A DNA stretch of 64,000 nt from Penium margaritaceum (lineage: Eukaryota; Streptophyta; Zygnematophyceae; Desmidiales; Peniaceae), in NCBI GenBank assembly GCA_023375785.1, contig SZWC01007267.1, forward strand, positions 22,798 to 86,797, read 5' to 3'. The position numbers were made by a program, and so were the translations under genes. Position 1 is the stretch's first letter; each line of letters opens with the position of its first letter. The notes beneath the pieces were generated by a model that was not told the origin of the DNA, made no database searches, and was given only the letters and a program-made list of their open reading frames with translations. Below, one piece after another: positions 8,091 to 21,998 of this stretch.

Positions 8091-11000
8091 CCAGTTCAGC
8101 CGCGGTCTATGCCCCCACTTTGGCAATAGAGATACACACTTTGGCACTAGAGCGTCACAAATTGGCACTAGAGTGTCACGCTTTGGCACTAGAGCGTCAC
8201 ACTTTGGCACTAGAGCTTTAAACTTTGGCACTAGAGCGTCAGACTTTGGCACTACATCGCAAGAATTTGGCACTAGAGCGTCACACTTTGGCACTAGAGC
8301 ATCACACACTGGCAGTAGAGCTCCACACTTTGGCTCTAGAGCGTCACACTTTGGCACTACAGCATCACACTTTGGAACTAGAGCATCACACTTTGGCACT
8401 AGAGCTCGAAACGTTGGTATTAGAGCGTCACACTTTGGCACCAGAGTATCACACTTTGGCACTAGAGCGTCACACGTTTGGCACAAGGGCATCACACTTT
8501 GGCACTATACCTCCACACTTTGGCACTAGAATGTCACACTTTGGCGCTAGACTGTCACATTTTGGCACTAGAGCGTCACACTTTGGCACTAGAGCTTCAT
8601 ATTTTGGTACTAGAGCATCACACGTTAGCACTATAGCGTCCCACTTTGGCATTATAGCGTCACACTTTGGCACTAGAGCGTCACATCCGGCACTTGAGCG
8701 TCACACTTTGGTACTAGAGCTTTAAACGTTGGCACTAGAGCGTCATACTTTGGCACTGGAGCTTCACACTTTGGCACCAGAGCGCTACACTTTGGCACTA
8801 GAGCTTTACACTTTGGCACTACAACGTCACACTTTGGAACTAGGGCGTCATACTTTGGCACTACAGCATCACACATGGGCACTAGAGCATCACACGTTGG
8901 CATAAGAGTTTTGAACTTTGGCACTAGAGCATCACACTTTAGCACTAGACCGTCACACATTGACACGAGAGCTTCACACTTTGGCACTAGAGTTTCACAC
9001 GTTGGCACTAGAGCGTCACACTTTAGCAATATAGCAGCACACTTTGGACTAGAGCATCACACGTGGGCACTAGAGCGTCACCGTTTGGCACAAGAGCGTC
9101 ACACTTTGAGACTAGAGCGTCACACTTTGGCACTAGAGCGTCAGACTTTGGCACTAGAGTGTCACACTTTGGCACTAGATCGTCACATTTTGGCAATAGA
9201 ACGTCACACTTTGGCACTGGCACTTCACACTTTGGGACTAGAGCGTCACACTGTGGCACCAGACCTTCACACTTTGGTACTAGAGCGTCACACTTTGGCA
9301 CTTGAGCATCACACGTTGGCACTACAACCTCACACTTTGGTACCAGAGTTTCAAACTTTGGCACGAGAGCGTCACACTTTGGCAGTAGAGCGTCACACTC
9401 TTGCAATAGAGTGTCGCACGTTGGAACTAGAGCGTCACACTTCGGCACTAGAGCGTCACACTTTGGCACAAGAGCGTCACACTTTGGCACTAGAGTGTAA
9501 CAATCTGGCACTAGAGCGTCACACTTCGGCACTATAACTTCAAACTTTGGCACTAGAGTGTCATACTTTGGCACTACACCGTCACACTTTGGAACTAGAG
9601 CATCACACGTTGGAACTAGAGCATCACACTTTGGCACTAGAGTTTCAAACTTTGGCACTAGAGCCTCACAGTTCGGCACTAGAGGATCACACGTTGGCAC
9701 TAGAGCGTCACACTTTGGCACTAGAGCGTCACACGTTTGGCACTAGAGCATCACACTTTTGCACTATAACTTCACACTTTGGCACTAGATCGTCACAATT
9801 TGGCACTAGGGCGTCACACTTTGGCACTTTAGCATCACACTTTGGCACTATATCGTCACACTTTGGCACTAGAGCGTCATACTTTGGCACTAGAGCTTCA
9901 CACCTTGGCACCAAATCGTTACACTTTGGCATTATAGCTTCACACTTTGGCAATAGAGTGTTGCACTTTGGAACTAGAGCGTCACATTTTGGCACTGGAG
10001 CGTCACACTTTGGTACTAGAGCGTCACACTTTGGTACTGGAGCATCACACTTAGGCACTAGAGATACACACTTTGGCACTAGAGCGTCACAATTTGGCAC
10101 TAGAGTGTCACGCTTTGGCACTAGAGCGTCACACTTTGGCACTAGAGCTTCAAACTTTGGCACTACAGCGTCAGACTTTGGCACTACATCGCAACACTTT
10201 GGCACTAGAACGTCACACTTTGGCACTAGAGCATCACACATTGGCACTAGAGCTCCAAACTTTGGCTCTAGAGCGTCACACTTTGGCACAACACCATCAC
10301 ACTTTGGCACTAGAGCATCACACTTTGGCACCAGAGCTCGAAACGTTGGCATTAGAGCGTCACACTTTGGCACTAGAGCATCACACTTTGGCACTAGAGG
10401 GTCACACGTTTGGCACTAGGGCATCACACTTTGGCACTTGTCCTCCACACTTTGGCACTAGAATGTCACACTTTGGCACTATATTGTCAAATATTGGCAC
10501 TAGAGCGTCACAGTTTGGCACTAGAGCTGCATATTTTGGTACTAGAGCATCACACTTTAGCACTATAGCATCCCACTTTGGCATTATAGCGTCACACTTT
10601 GGCACTAGAGCGTCACATTTTGGCACTTGAGCGTCACACTTTGGCACTAGAGCTTTCAATTTTGGCACTAGAGCGTCATACTTTGGCACTAGAGCTTCAC
10701 ACTTTGCCACCAGAGCGTTACACTTTGGCACTAGAGCTTTACACTTTGGCACTAGAGCATCAAACCTTGGAACTAAGGCGTCACACTTTGGCACTACAGC
10801 GTCACACATTGGCACTAGAGCATCACACGTTGGCATACGAGTTTTGAACTTTGGCACTAGAGCATCACACTCTAGCACTAGAGCGTCACACTTTGACACA
10901 AGAGCTTCACACTTTGGCAGTAGCGCTTCACACTTTGGCACTAGAGCATCATACTTTAGCAATATAGCAACACACTTTGGCACTAGAGCGTCACACATGG

Positions 11001-13702
11001 GCACTAGAGCATCACCCTTTTGCACAAGAGCGTCACACTTTGGGACTAGAGTGTCACACTTTGGCACTAGAGCGTCACACTTTGGCACTAGAGCGTCACA
11101 CTTTGGCACTAGATCGTCACACTTTGGCAATAGAGCGTAACACTTTGGCACTGGCGCTTCACACTTTGGGACTAGAGCGTCATACTGTGGCACTAGACCT
11201 TCACACTTTGGTACTAAAGCGTCACACTTTGGCACTTGAGCATCACACGTTGGCACTAGAGCCTCACACTTTGGTACCAGAGTTTCAAACTTTGGCACCA
11301 GAGCGTCACACTTTGGCACTAGAGCGTCACACTCTTGAAATAGAGTGTCGCACTTTGGAACTAGAGCATCACACTTTGGCATTAGAGCGTCACACTTTGG
11401 TACTAGAGCGTCACACTTTGGCACTAGAGCATCACACTTTGGCACTAGAGATTCACACTTTGGCACAAGAGCGTCACACTTTGGCACTATAACTTCAAAC
11501 TTTGGCACTAGTGTGTCATACTTTGGCACTACACCGTAAAACTTTGGAACTAGAGCATCAAACTTTGGCACTAGAGCATCACACTTTGGCACTAGAGTTT
11601 CAAACTTTGGCTCTAGAGCCTCACAGTTCGGCACTAGAGCGTCACACTTTGGCACTAGAGCGTCATAATTCGGCACTAGAGCGTCACACTTTGGCACTAG
11701 AGCGTCACACTTTGGTATAAGAGCGTCACAATTTGGCACGAGAGCGTCACACATTGGTACACGTGCTTCACACATGGCACTAGGGCGTCACACCTTGGCA
11801 CAGGAGAGTCACAATTTGGCAATAGAGCGTCACACTTTCGTACTAGAGCGTCACACTTGGACACTAGATTTCAAACTTTGGCACTAGAGCGTCACACTTT
11901 GGCACTAGAGTGTCACACCTTGGCACCAGAGCGTCACACTTTGGCACTAGAGCGTCACACTTTGGCACTAGAGCATCACACTTGGGTACTAGAGCTCCCC
12001 ACTTTGGCACTATAGCGTCACACTTTGGCACTGCAGCATCACACTTTGGCAGTAGAGCATCACACTTTGGAACTAGAGCTCCAAACGTTGGCACTAGAGC
12101 GTCACACTTTGGCACTAGAGCTTCACCCTTGGGCACTCGAGCGTCACACTTTTGCATTAGACCATCACACTTTGGCACTAGAGCATCACACTTTGGCACT
12201 AGAGCTTCACATATTGGAACAACATGATCACACTTTGGCACTAGAGTTCCACACTTTGGCACTAGAGTGTCACACTTTGACACTAGAGCGTCACACTTTG
12301 GCACTAGAGCACAACAATTTGGCACTCGAGCTTCCCACTTTGGCACTAGAGCGTCAGTCCTTGGAAGTAGAGCGTCACACTTTGGCACTATAGTGTCACA
12401 CGTTGGCACTATAGCGTCACACTTTGGCACTAGATTTTCAAACTTTGGCACTAGAGCGTCAGTGTGCCACTAGAGAGTCACACTTCGGCAATAGAGTGTC
12501 GCACTTTGGAACTAGAGCGTCACACTTTGGCACTGGAGCGTCACACTTTGGTACCAGAGCGTCACACTTTGGCACTAGAGCATCACACGTTGGCACTAGA
12601 GGTTCACCCTTTGGCACTAGAGCGTCACATTTTGCCACTATAGTGTCACACTTTGGCACTAGAGCGTCACACTTTGGCACTGAAGCTTCAAACTCTGGCA
12701 CTAGATTGTCTGACGTTGGCACTACGGAGTCACAATTTGGCACTATAGCGTCACACGTTGGCACTAGAGCTCCAAACATTGGCATTAGAGCATCACAATT
12801 TGGCACTAGATTGTCACACTTTGGCACTAGAGCGTCACACATTGGCACTAGAGCCGCACACTTTGGCACTAGAGCATCAAACTTTGGCACTAGAGCATCA
12901 CCATTTGGCACAAGAGCGTCATACTTTGAGACTAGAGCGTCACACTTTGGCACTACAGCATCACACTTGGGCACTAGAGCGTCACACTTTGGCACTAGAG
13001 CGTCACACTTTGGCACTATAGCGTCACAATTTGGCACAAGCACTTCACACTCTGGCACTAGAGCGTCACACTGTGGTACTAGACCTACACGCTTTGGCAC
13101 TAGAGCGTCACACTTGGGTACTAGAGCGTCACACTTTGGCACTAGAGCGTCACACTTTTGCACAAGAGCCTCACACGTTGGCACTAGAGCGTCGTACGTT
13201 GGCACTACAACTTCACACATTGGCACTTGAGCGTAACACTTTGGTACAAGAGCATCACATTTTGGCACTTGAGCATCACACTTTGGCACTGGAGCTTCAC
13301 ACCTTGGCACTATAGCGTCACACTTTAGTACTAGAGTTCCACACTTTGGCACTAGAGCGTCACACGTTGACACTAAAGCGTCACACATTGGCACTAGATC
13401 GTCACACATTGGCAATAGAGATTCGCACTTTGGCACTAGAGCGTCACTCCTTGGAACTAGAGGTTCACACTTTGGCACTCCAGTGTCACCATTTGGCAGT
13501 AGGGGGTTACACTTTTGCACTAGAATCTCGAATTTTGGCACTAGAGCGTCACATTTTGGCACTAGAGCGTCACACTTTGGCAATCGAGTGTAGCACTTTG
13601 GAACTAGAGCGTGACACTTTGGCACTAGAGCGTCACACTTTGATACTAGAGCGCCATACGTTGCCACTAGAGCATCACACTTTGGCACTAGAGATTCGCA
13701 CG

Positions 13703-13919
13703 TTGGCACTAGAGCATCACACGTTGGCACTAGAGTGTCACACTTTGGCACTAGAGTGCACACTTTGGCACTAGAGCTTCAACCTTTGGCACTAGAGCGT
13801 CAGACTTTGGCACTAGAGCATCACACGTTGGCACTAGAGTGTCACACTTTGGCACTAGAGTGCACACTTTGGCACTAGAGCTTCAACCTTTGGCACTAGA
13901 GCGTCAGACTTTGGCACTA
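13703..13919 (+). repeat. 104-bp tandem duplication inside satellite B
   Basis: The segment 13703-13815 is repeated exactly at 13807-13919 (offset 104). The offset is one less than five 21-bp units because each copy carries one 20-bp unit (GAGTGCACACTTTGG). The exact identity inside a diverged array shows a recent local event. Confidence 0.9.
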
Positions 13920-16900
13920 CAGCGTCACACTTAGGCACTAGAGTGTCACACTTTGGCACTAGAGCATCACACTTTGGCAATATATCTCCAAATGTTGGCA
14001 TAAGAGCGTCACAATTTGGCACTAGAGCATCTTACTTTGGCACTAGAGCGTCACACGTTTGGCACTAGAGCATCACACTTTGCACTAGACTTTCACGCTT
14101 TGGCACTAGACCGTCACACTTTGGCACTAGATCGTCTCACTTTGGCACTAGAGCGTCACAATTTGGCACTAGAGCTTCATACTTTGGTACTACAGCGTCA
14201 CACTTTGGCACTAGAGCGTCCCATTTTGGCACTAGATCGTCACACTTTGTCACTAGAGCGTCACACTTTGGCATTTGAGCATCACACTCTGGCACTAGAG
14301 CTTCACACTTTGGTACTAGAGCGTCATACTTTGGCACTAGAGCTTCACACTTTGGCACCAGAGCATTACACTTTGGCTCTAGAGCTTCACACGTTGGCAC
14401 TAGAGCGTCACACTTGAGAACAAGAGCGTCACACTTTGGCACTAGAGCGTCACACATTGGCACTAGAGCATCACATGTTGGCACTAGAGTTTCAAACATT
14501 GGCACTAGAGCGTCACACTTTGGCACTAGAGCGTCACACTTCGACACAAGAGCTTCACACTTAGGCACTAGAGCTTCACACTTTGGCACTAGAGAATCAC
14601 ACTTTGGCACTAGAGCATCGCACTTTGGCACTACAGTGTCACACTTTGGTACTAGAGCGTCACCCTATGGCACAAGAGCGTCACACTTTGGGACTAGATC
14701 GTCACACTTTTGCACTAGAGCATCACACTTTGGCACTGGATCATCACACTTTGGCACTAGAGTGTCACACTTTGGCACTAGAGCGTCACACTCTGGCACT
14801 AGCGCTTCACACTCTGGCACTAGAGCGTCACACTGTGGCACTGAACCTTCACACTTTAGTACTAAAGCGTCACACTTTGGCACTAGGGCTTCACACTTTG
14901 GCACTAGAGCGTCACACTTTGGCACAGGAGAGTCAAAATTTGGCACTAGAGCCTCACACTTTGGCACTAGAGTGTCACACTTGGGCACTAGAGTTTCGAA
15001 CTTTGGCACTGGAGCGTCACACTTTGGCACTAGAGCGTCACACTTTGGCACTAGAGCGTCACACTTTGGCACTAGAGCGTCACACTTTGGCACTAGAGCG
15101 TCACACTTGGGTACTAGAGCGTCACACTTTGGCACTAGAGCGTCACACATTTGCACTAGAGCGTCCCACTTTGGCACTAGAGCGTCACACGTTGGCAGTA
15201 GAGCTTTTCACTTTGGCACTTGAGTGTAACACTTTGGCACAAGAGCATCACATGTTAGCACTTGAGCATCACACTTTGTCACTAGAGCTTCACACCTTGG
15301 CACTAGATCGTCACACTTTGGCACTATAGTTCCACACTTTGGCACTAGAGCGTCACACTTTGACACTGGAGCGTCACACATTGGCACTAGAGCGTCACAC
15401 TTTGGCAATAGAGCTTCACACTTGGGCACTAGAGCGTCACTCCTTGGAACTAGAGCATCACACTTTGGCACTCCAGTGTCACCATTTCGCAGTAGAGCGT
15501 CACACTTTGGTAATAGAGTGTCGCACTCTGGAACTAGAGTGTCACACTTTGGCACTAGAGCGTCACACTTTGGTACTAGAGCGCCATACTTTGGCAGTAG
15601 AGCATCACACTTTGGCACTAGAGATTCACACTTTGGCACTAGAGCGTCACACGTTGGAACTAGAGTGTCACACTTTGGCATTAGAGTGCACACTTTGCCA
15701 CTAGAGCTTCAACCTCTGGCACTAGAGCGTCCGACTTTGGCACTATAGTGTCACACGTAGGCACTAGAGCGTCACACTTTGGCACTAGCGCATCACACTT
15801 TGGCACTAGAGCGTCAAACATTGGCACAAGAGCATCACAATTTGGCACTAGAGCGTCTTACCTTGGCACTAGAACGTCACACGTTTGGCACTACAGCATC
15901 ACACTTTGCACTAGACCTTCACACTTTGGGAGTAGACGTTATACTTTGGCACTAGATCGTCCCACTTTGGCACTAGAGCGTCACACTTTGACACTAGAGC
16001 TTCATACTTTGGTACTAGAGCCTCACACTTTGGCACTAGAGCGTCCCACTTTGGCACTAGATAGTCACATTTTGGCACTAGAGCGTCACACATTGGCAAT
16101 TGAGCGTCACACTTTGGCACTATATCGTCACACTTGGGTACTAGAGCGTCACACTTTAGCACTAGAGCGTCACACTTTTGCAATAGAGCGTCACACTTTG
16201 GCACTAGATTGTCACATTTGGCACTAGAGCTTCACACTATGGCACTTGGGCGTAACACTTTGGCACAAGAGAATCACATTTTGGCACTTGAGCATCACAC
16301 TTTGGCACTAGAGCTTCACACCTTGGCATTAGATCGTCACACTTTGGCACTAGAGTTACACACTTTGGCACTAGAGCGTCACACTTTGAGACTGGAGCGT
16401 CACACATTGGCACTAGAGCGTCACACTTTGGCAATAGAGCTTCACACTTTGGCACTAGAGCGTCACTCCTTGGAACTAGAGCATCACACATTGGCATCCC
16501 AATGTCACAATTTGGCAGTAGAGCGTCACACTTTGGCACTAGAGTCTAAAATTTTGGCACTAGAGCGTCCCATTTTGGCAATAGAGCGTCACACTTTGGC
16601 AATAGAGTGTCGCACTCTGGAACGAGAGCGTCACACTTTGGCACTAGAGCGTCACACTTTGGTACTAGAGCGCCATACTTTGCCACTAGAGCATCGCACT
16701 TTGGCACTAGAGATTAACACTCTGGCACTAGAGCGTTACACGTTGGCACTAGAGTGTCACACTTTGGCACTAGAGTGCACACTTTGGCACTAGAGCTTCA
16801 ACCTTTGGCACTAGAGCGTCAGACTTTGGCACTACAGTGTCACACATAGGCACTAGAGCGTCACACTTTGGCACTAGCGCATCACACTTTGGCACTAGAG

Positions 16901-19240
16901 CTCCAAATGTTGGCATTAGAGCATCACAATTTGGCACTAGAGCGTCTCACTTTGGCACTAGAACGTCACACGTTTGGCACTAGTGCATCACACTTTGCAC
17001 TAGACCTTCACACTTTGGTAGTAGACCGTCACACTTTGGCACTAGATCGTCACACTTTTGTACTAGAGAGTCACACTTTGGCACTAGAGCTTCATACATT
17101 GGTACTAGAGCCTCACACTTTGGCACTAGAGCGTCCCAGTTTGGCACTAGATTGTCACACTTTGGCACTCTAGCGTCATACTTTGGCACTAGAGCTTCAC
17201 ACTTTGGCACCAGAGCGTTACACTCTGGCTCTAGAGCTTCACACATTGGCACTAGAGCGTCACACTTGAGAACAAGAGCGTCACACTTTGGCACTATAGC
17301 GTCACACATTGGCACTAGAGCATCACATGTTGGCACTAGAGTTTCAAACTTTGGCACTGGAGCATCACACTTTGGCACTAGAGCGTCACACCTCGACACA
17401 AGAGCTTCACACTTTGGCACTAGAGCTTCACACTTTGGCACTAGAGCATCACACGTTGGCACTAGAGCATCACACTTTGGCACTACAGTGTCACACTTTG
17501 GTACTAGAGCGTCATCCTTTGGCACAAGAGCGTCACACTTTGGGACAAGATCTTCACACTTTGGCACCAGAGCATCACACTTTAGCATTAGAGCATCACT
17601 TTGGCACTAGAGTGTCCCACTTTGGCACTAGAGCGTCACACTCTGGCACTAGCGCTTCACACTTTGGCACTAGATCGTCACACAGTGGCACTAGACCTTC
17701 ACACTTTGTTACTAGAGCATCACACGTTGGCACTAGAGCTTCACACTTTGGCACTAGAGCATCACACTTTGGCACAGGAGAGTCACACTTTGGCACTAGA
17801 GCCTCACACTTTGGCACTAGAGTGTCACACTTGGGCAATAGAGTTTCGAACTTTGGCACTAGAGCTTCACACTTTGGCACTAGAGCGTCACACTTGGGCA
17901 CTAGAGCCTCACACTTTGGCACTAGAGTTCCAAGCTCTGGCGCTAGAGTGTCACACTTTGGCAGTAGAGCGTCACACATTTGCAATAGAGTGTTGCAATT
18001 TATAACTAGAGTGTCACACTTTGGAACTAGAGCGTCACACTTTCGTACTAGAGCGTCACACTTTGGCACTTGAGATTCACACTTTGGCGCAAGAGCTTCA
18101 CACTTTGGCACTATTGTGTAACACCTTGGCACTAGATCGTCACACTTTGGCACTAGAGATTCAACCTTCAGCACTACAACGTCAGACTTTGGCACTACAG
18201 CATCACACTTTGGCACTAGAGTTTCAAACTTTGACACTAGAGCATCGCACTTTGGCAATAGAGCGTCACACTTTGGCACTAGAGCGTCACACTTTGGCAC
18301 TAGAGCGTCACACTTTGGCACTAGCGCTTCAAACTTTGGCACTAAAGCGTCAAACTATGGCACTAGACCTTCACACTTTGGCACTAGAGCGTCACACTTG
18401 GGTACTAGAGCGTCACACTCTAGCACTAAAGCGTCACACTCTTTCAATACAGCGTCACACATGGCACTAGAGCGTCACACGTTGGCACTAGAGCTTCACA
18501 CTTTGGCACTCGAGCGTCACACTTTGGCACAAGAGCATCACGTTTTAGCACTTGAGCATCACACGTTGGCACTGGAGCTTCACAGCTTGGCACTAGAGCG
18601 TCACACTTTGGCACTGGAGTTCCACACTTTTGGCACTAGAGCGTCATACTTTAACACTAGAGCGTCACACATTTGCACAACAGTGTCACACTTTGGCACT
18701 AGAGCGTCACTCCTTGGAGCTAGAGCGTCACACTTTGGCACTCTAGTGTCACAATTTGGCACTAGAGCGTCACACTTTGCCATTGGAGTATCGAATGTTG
18801 GCACTAAAGCGTCACACATTAGCAATAAAACGTCACACTTTGGCAATAGAGTGTCGCACTCTGGAACTAAAGCGTCACACCTTGGCACTAGAGCGTCACA
18901 CATTGGTACTAGAGTGCCATACTTTGGCACTAGAGCATCACACTTTGGCACTGGAGATGCACACTTTGGCACTAGAGCGTCACACGTTGGCACTAGAGTG
19001 TCACACTTTGGCACTAGAGTGCACACTTTGGCACTAGAGCTTCAACCTTTGGCACTAGAGCGTCACACTTTGGCACTAGAGCGTCACACTTTGGCACTAG
19101 AGCATCACACTTCGGAACTAGAGCTCCAAATATTGGCATTAGAGCGTCACAATTTGGCATTATAGTGTCTTACTTTGGCATTAGAGCGTCACACATTTGG
19201 CACTAGAGCATCATACATTGGCACTAGACCTTCACACTTT
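13750..19240 (+). repeat. higher-order repeat structure in satellite B
   Basis: Two unusual units recur at matching distances. The short unit with GAGTGCACACTTTG occurs near 13.86, 15.69, 16.77 and 19.02 kb. The 22-bp unit with CACGTTTGGCAC or CACATTTGGCAC occurs near 14.05, 15.88, 16.97 and 19.19 kb. Spacings are about 1.83, 1.09 and 2.2 kb for both markers, so whole kilobase-scale segments have been copied, with later gains and losses of units. Confidence 0.75.
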
Positions 19241-21985
19241 GGCACTAGAACGTCACACTTTGGCACTAGATCATCACACTTTGCCACGAGAGCATCACAC
19301 TTGGGCACTAGAGCTTCATACTTTGGTACTAGAGCGTCCCAGCTTGGCAATAGATCGTCACACTTTGGCAATAGAGCGTCATACTTTGGCACTTGAGCGT
19401 CACACTTTTGCACAAGAGCTTCATACTTTGGCACTAGAGCGTCATACTTTGGCACTAGAGCTTCACACTTTGGCACTAGAGCGTTACACTTTGGCTCTAG
19501 AGCTTCACACGTTGGCACTAGAGCGTCACACATGAGAACTAGAGCGTCAAAACTTTGGCACTAGAGCGTCACATATTGGCACTAGAGCATCACATGTTGG
19601 AACTAGAGTTTCAAACTTTGGCACTAGAGCGTCACACTTTGGCACTAGAGTGTCACACCGTGGCACTAGATCTTCACACTTTGGTACTAGAGCGTCACAC
19701 TTGGGCACTAGAGCGTCACACTTTGGCACTAGAGCATTACACTTTGGCACTAGGGCTCCACACTTTGGCACTAGAGGGTTCCACTTTGGAACTAGAGCGT
19801 CATATTTTGGCACTATAGCGTCACACTTTGGCACTAGAGCGTCATACTTTGGCACTAGAGCTCCAAACATTGGCATTAGAGCGTCATACTTTGGCACTAG
19901 AGCGTCACGCCTTGGCACTAGAGCATCACACGTTTGGCACTAGAGCATCACACTTTGCACTAGACCTTTACACTTTGGCACTAGAACGTCACACTTTGGC
20001 ACTAGACCGTCACACATTAGCACTTGAGCGTCACATTTTGGCACTGGAGCTTCACATTTGAGCACTACAGCGTCATACTTTGGCACTAGAGCTTCACACT
20101 TTGGCACCAAAGCATTACCCTTTGGCACTAGAGCTTCACACATTGGCAATAGAGTGCCACACTTTGGAACTAGAGCATCACATATTGGCAATAGAGCGGA
20201 ACACTGTGGTACTAGAGCATCACACTTTGGTACTAAGGCATCACATTTTGGCACTAGATATTCACACTTTGGCCCTAGGGCGTCACACTTTGGCACTAGA
20301 GTGTCACACTTTGGCACTTAAGCGTCACACCTTGGCACTAGCGCTTCAAACATTGGCACTAGAGCATCAGACTTTGGCACTACATCGTCATACTTTGGTA
20401 GTAGAGCGTCACACATTGGCACTAGAGCATCGCACGTTGGCACTAGAGCTCCACACTTTGGCACTAGAGCGTCACACGTTGGCACTACAGTGTCACACTT
20501 TGGCACTAGAGCATCACACTTTGGCACTGGAGCTCCAAATGTTGGCATTAGAGCGTCACACGTTGGCACTAGAGCATCACACTTTGGCACTAGAGCATCA
20601 CACGCTTGGCACTTGAGCATCACACTTTGGCATTAGACCTTCACACTTTGGCACTATAACGTCACATCTTGGCACTAGATTGTCAGACTTTGGCACTAGA
20701 GCGTCACACTTTGGCACTATATCTTCATATTTTGGTACTAGAGCGTCACTCTTTAGTACTGCAGCGTCCCACTTTGGCACTAGAGCGTCACACTTTGGCA
20801 CTAGAGCGTCACATTTTGGCACTTGATCGTCACATTTTTGCACTAGAGCTTGGAACGTTGGCACTAGAGCATCATACGTTGGCACTAGAGCTTCACACTT
20901 TGGCACCAGAGCGTTACACTTTGACACTAGAGCTTCACACTTTGGCACTAGAGCGTCACACGTGGGCACTAGAGCGTCACCCTTTGGCACAAGAGCGTCA
21001 CACGTTGGGACTAGAGCGTCACACTTTGGCACCAGAGCGTCACACTTTGGCACTAGAGTGTCACATTTTGGCACTAGAGCGTCACACTTTGGCATTTGCG
21101 TGTCACACTTTGGCACTATAACCTCACACTTTGAGACTATAGCGTGACACTTTGGCACTATACATTCACACTTTGGCACAAGAACGTCACACTTTGGCAC
21201 TAGAGTGTAAACATTTGGCACTAAAGCGTCACGCCTTGGCAGTAGAGCTTCAATCATTGGCACTCGAGCGTCAGACTTTGGCACTACAGCGTCACACTTT
21301 GGAACTAGAGCGTCACACTTTGGCACTAGAGCATCACACTTTGGCACTAGAGCGTCAGACTTTGGCATTATAGCGTCACAATTTGGCACTAGAGCGTCAC
21401 ACTTTGGCACTAGCGCTTCACACTTTGGCACTAGAGCATCACACTGTGGCACTAGACCTTCACACTTTGGAACCAAGGCATTACACTTTGGCACTATAGC
21501 TTCACACTTTGGCAATAGAGTGTCACACTTTGGTACTAGAGCGTCACACTTTGGTACTAGAGCATCACATTTTGGCACTAGAGATTCACACTTTGGCACT
21601 AGAGTGTCACACTTTGGCACTAGAGTGTCACACTCTGGCACTAGAGCGTCACACTTTGGCACTATAGCTTCAAACTCTGGCACTCTAGCATCAGACCTTG
21701 GCACTACATCATCACACTTTGGCACTATAGCATCACACTTTGGCACTAGAGCTTAAAACGTTGGCATTCGAGCGTCACACTTTAGTACTAGAGCATCACA
21801 CTTTGGCACTAGAGCGTCACATGTTTGGCAGTAGAGCATCACACTTTGGCACTAGACATTCACACGTTGGCACTAGAACGTCACACTTTGGCACTAGATT
21901 GTCACACTTTGGCACTAGAGCGTCACACTTTGGCACTATAGCTTCATATTTTGGTACTAGAGTGTCAACCTTTAGCACTAGAGCA

Positions 21986-21998
21986 TCCCACTAGGTAC
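21986..21998. other. junction between satellite B and satellite A
   Basis: The array switches from B to A within a few bases (CCCACTAGGTACCC). CACTAG belongs to the B unit and AGGTACCC to the A unit, with AG shared, which suggests joining at a very short identity. No transposon or unique DNA lies between. Confidence 0.85.

Larger units (their letters stand above)
8112..21992 (+). repeat. satellite B: 21-bp tandem array, about 660 units
   Basis: The unit reads GGCACTAGAGCGTCACACTT plus T, repeated head to tail for 13.9 kb in one orientation. Units differ at several positions. The commonest variants are GAGCGTCAC to GAGCATCAC or GAGTGTCAC, CTTTGG to CGTTGG, and GAGC to GAGA. Almost every unit is 21 bp, so three of the six frames stay open for long distances (translating as FGTRASH, LALERHT and CDALVPK heptads). 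These are by-products of the repeat and not genes. The left edge meets unique sequence at about 8112. The right edge joins satellite A at about 21992. The array contains several higher-order duplications but no long perfect block. Confidence 0.97.

Noticed and set aside
8173-21500. FGTRASH, LALERHT and CDALVPK repeat frames in satellite B
   Set aside because: Same reasoning as for satellite A: three frames are stop-free in the unit, and frequent changes of the CpG alter the encoded residue.
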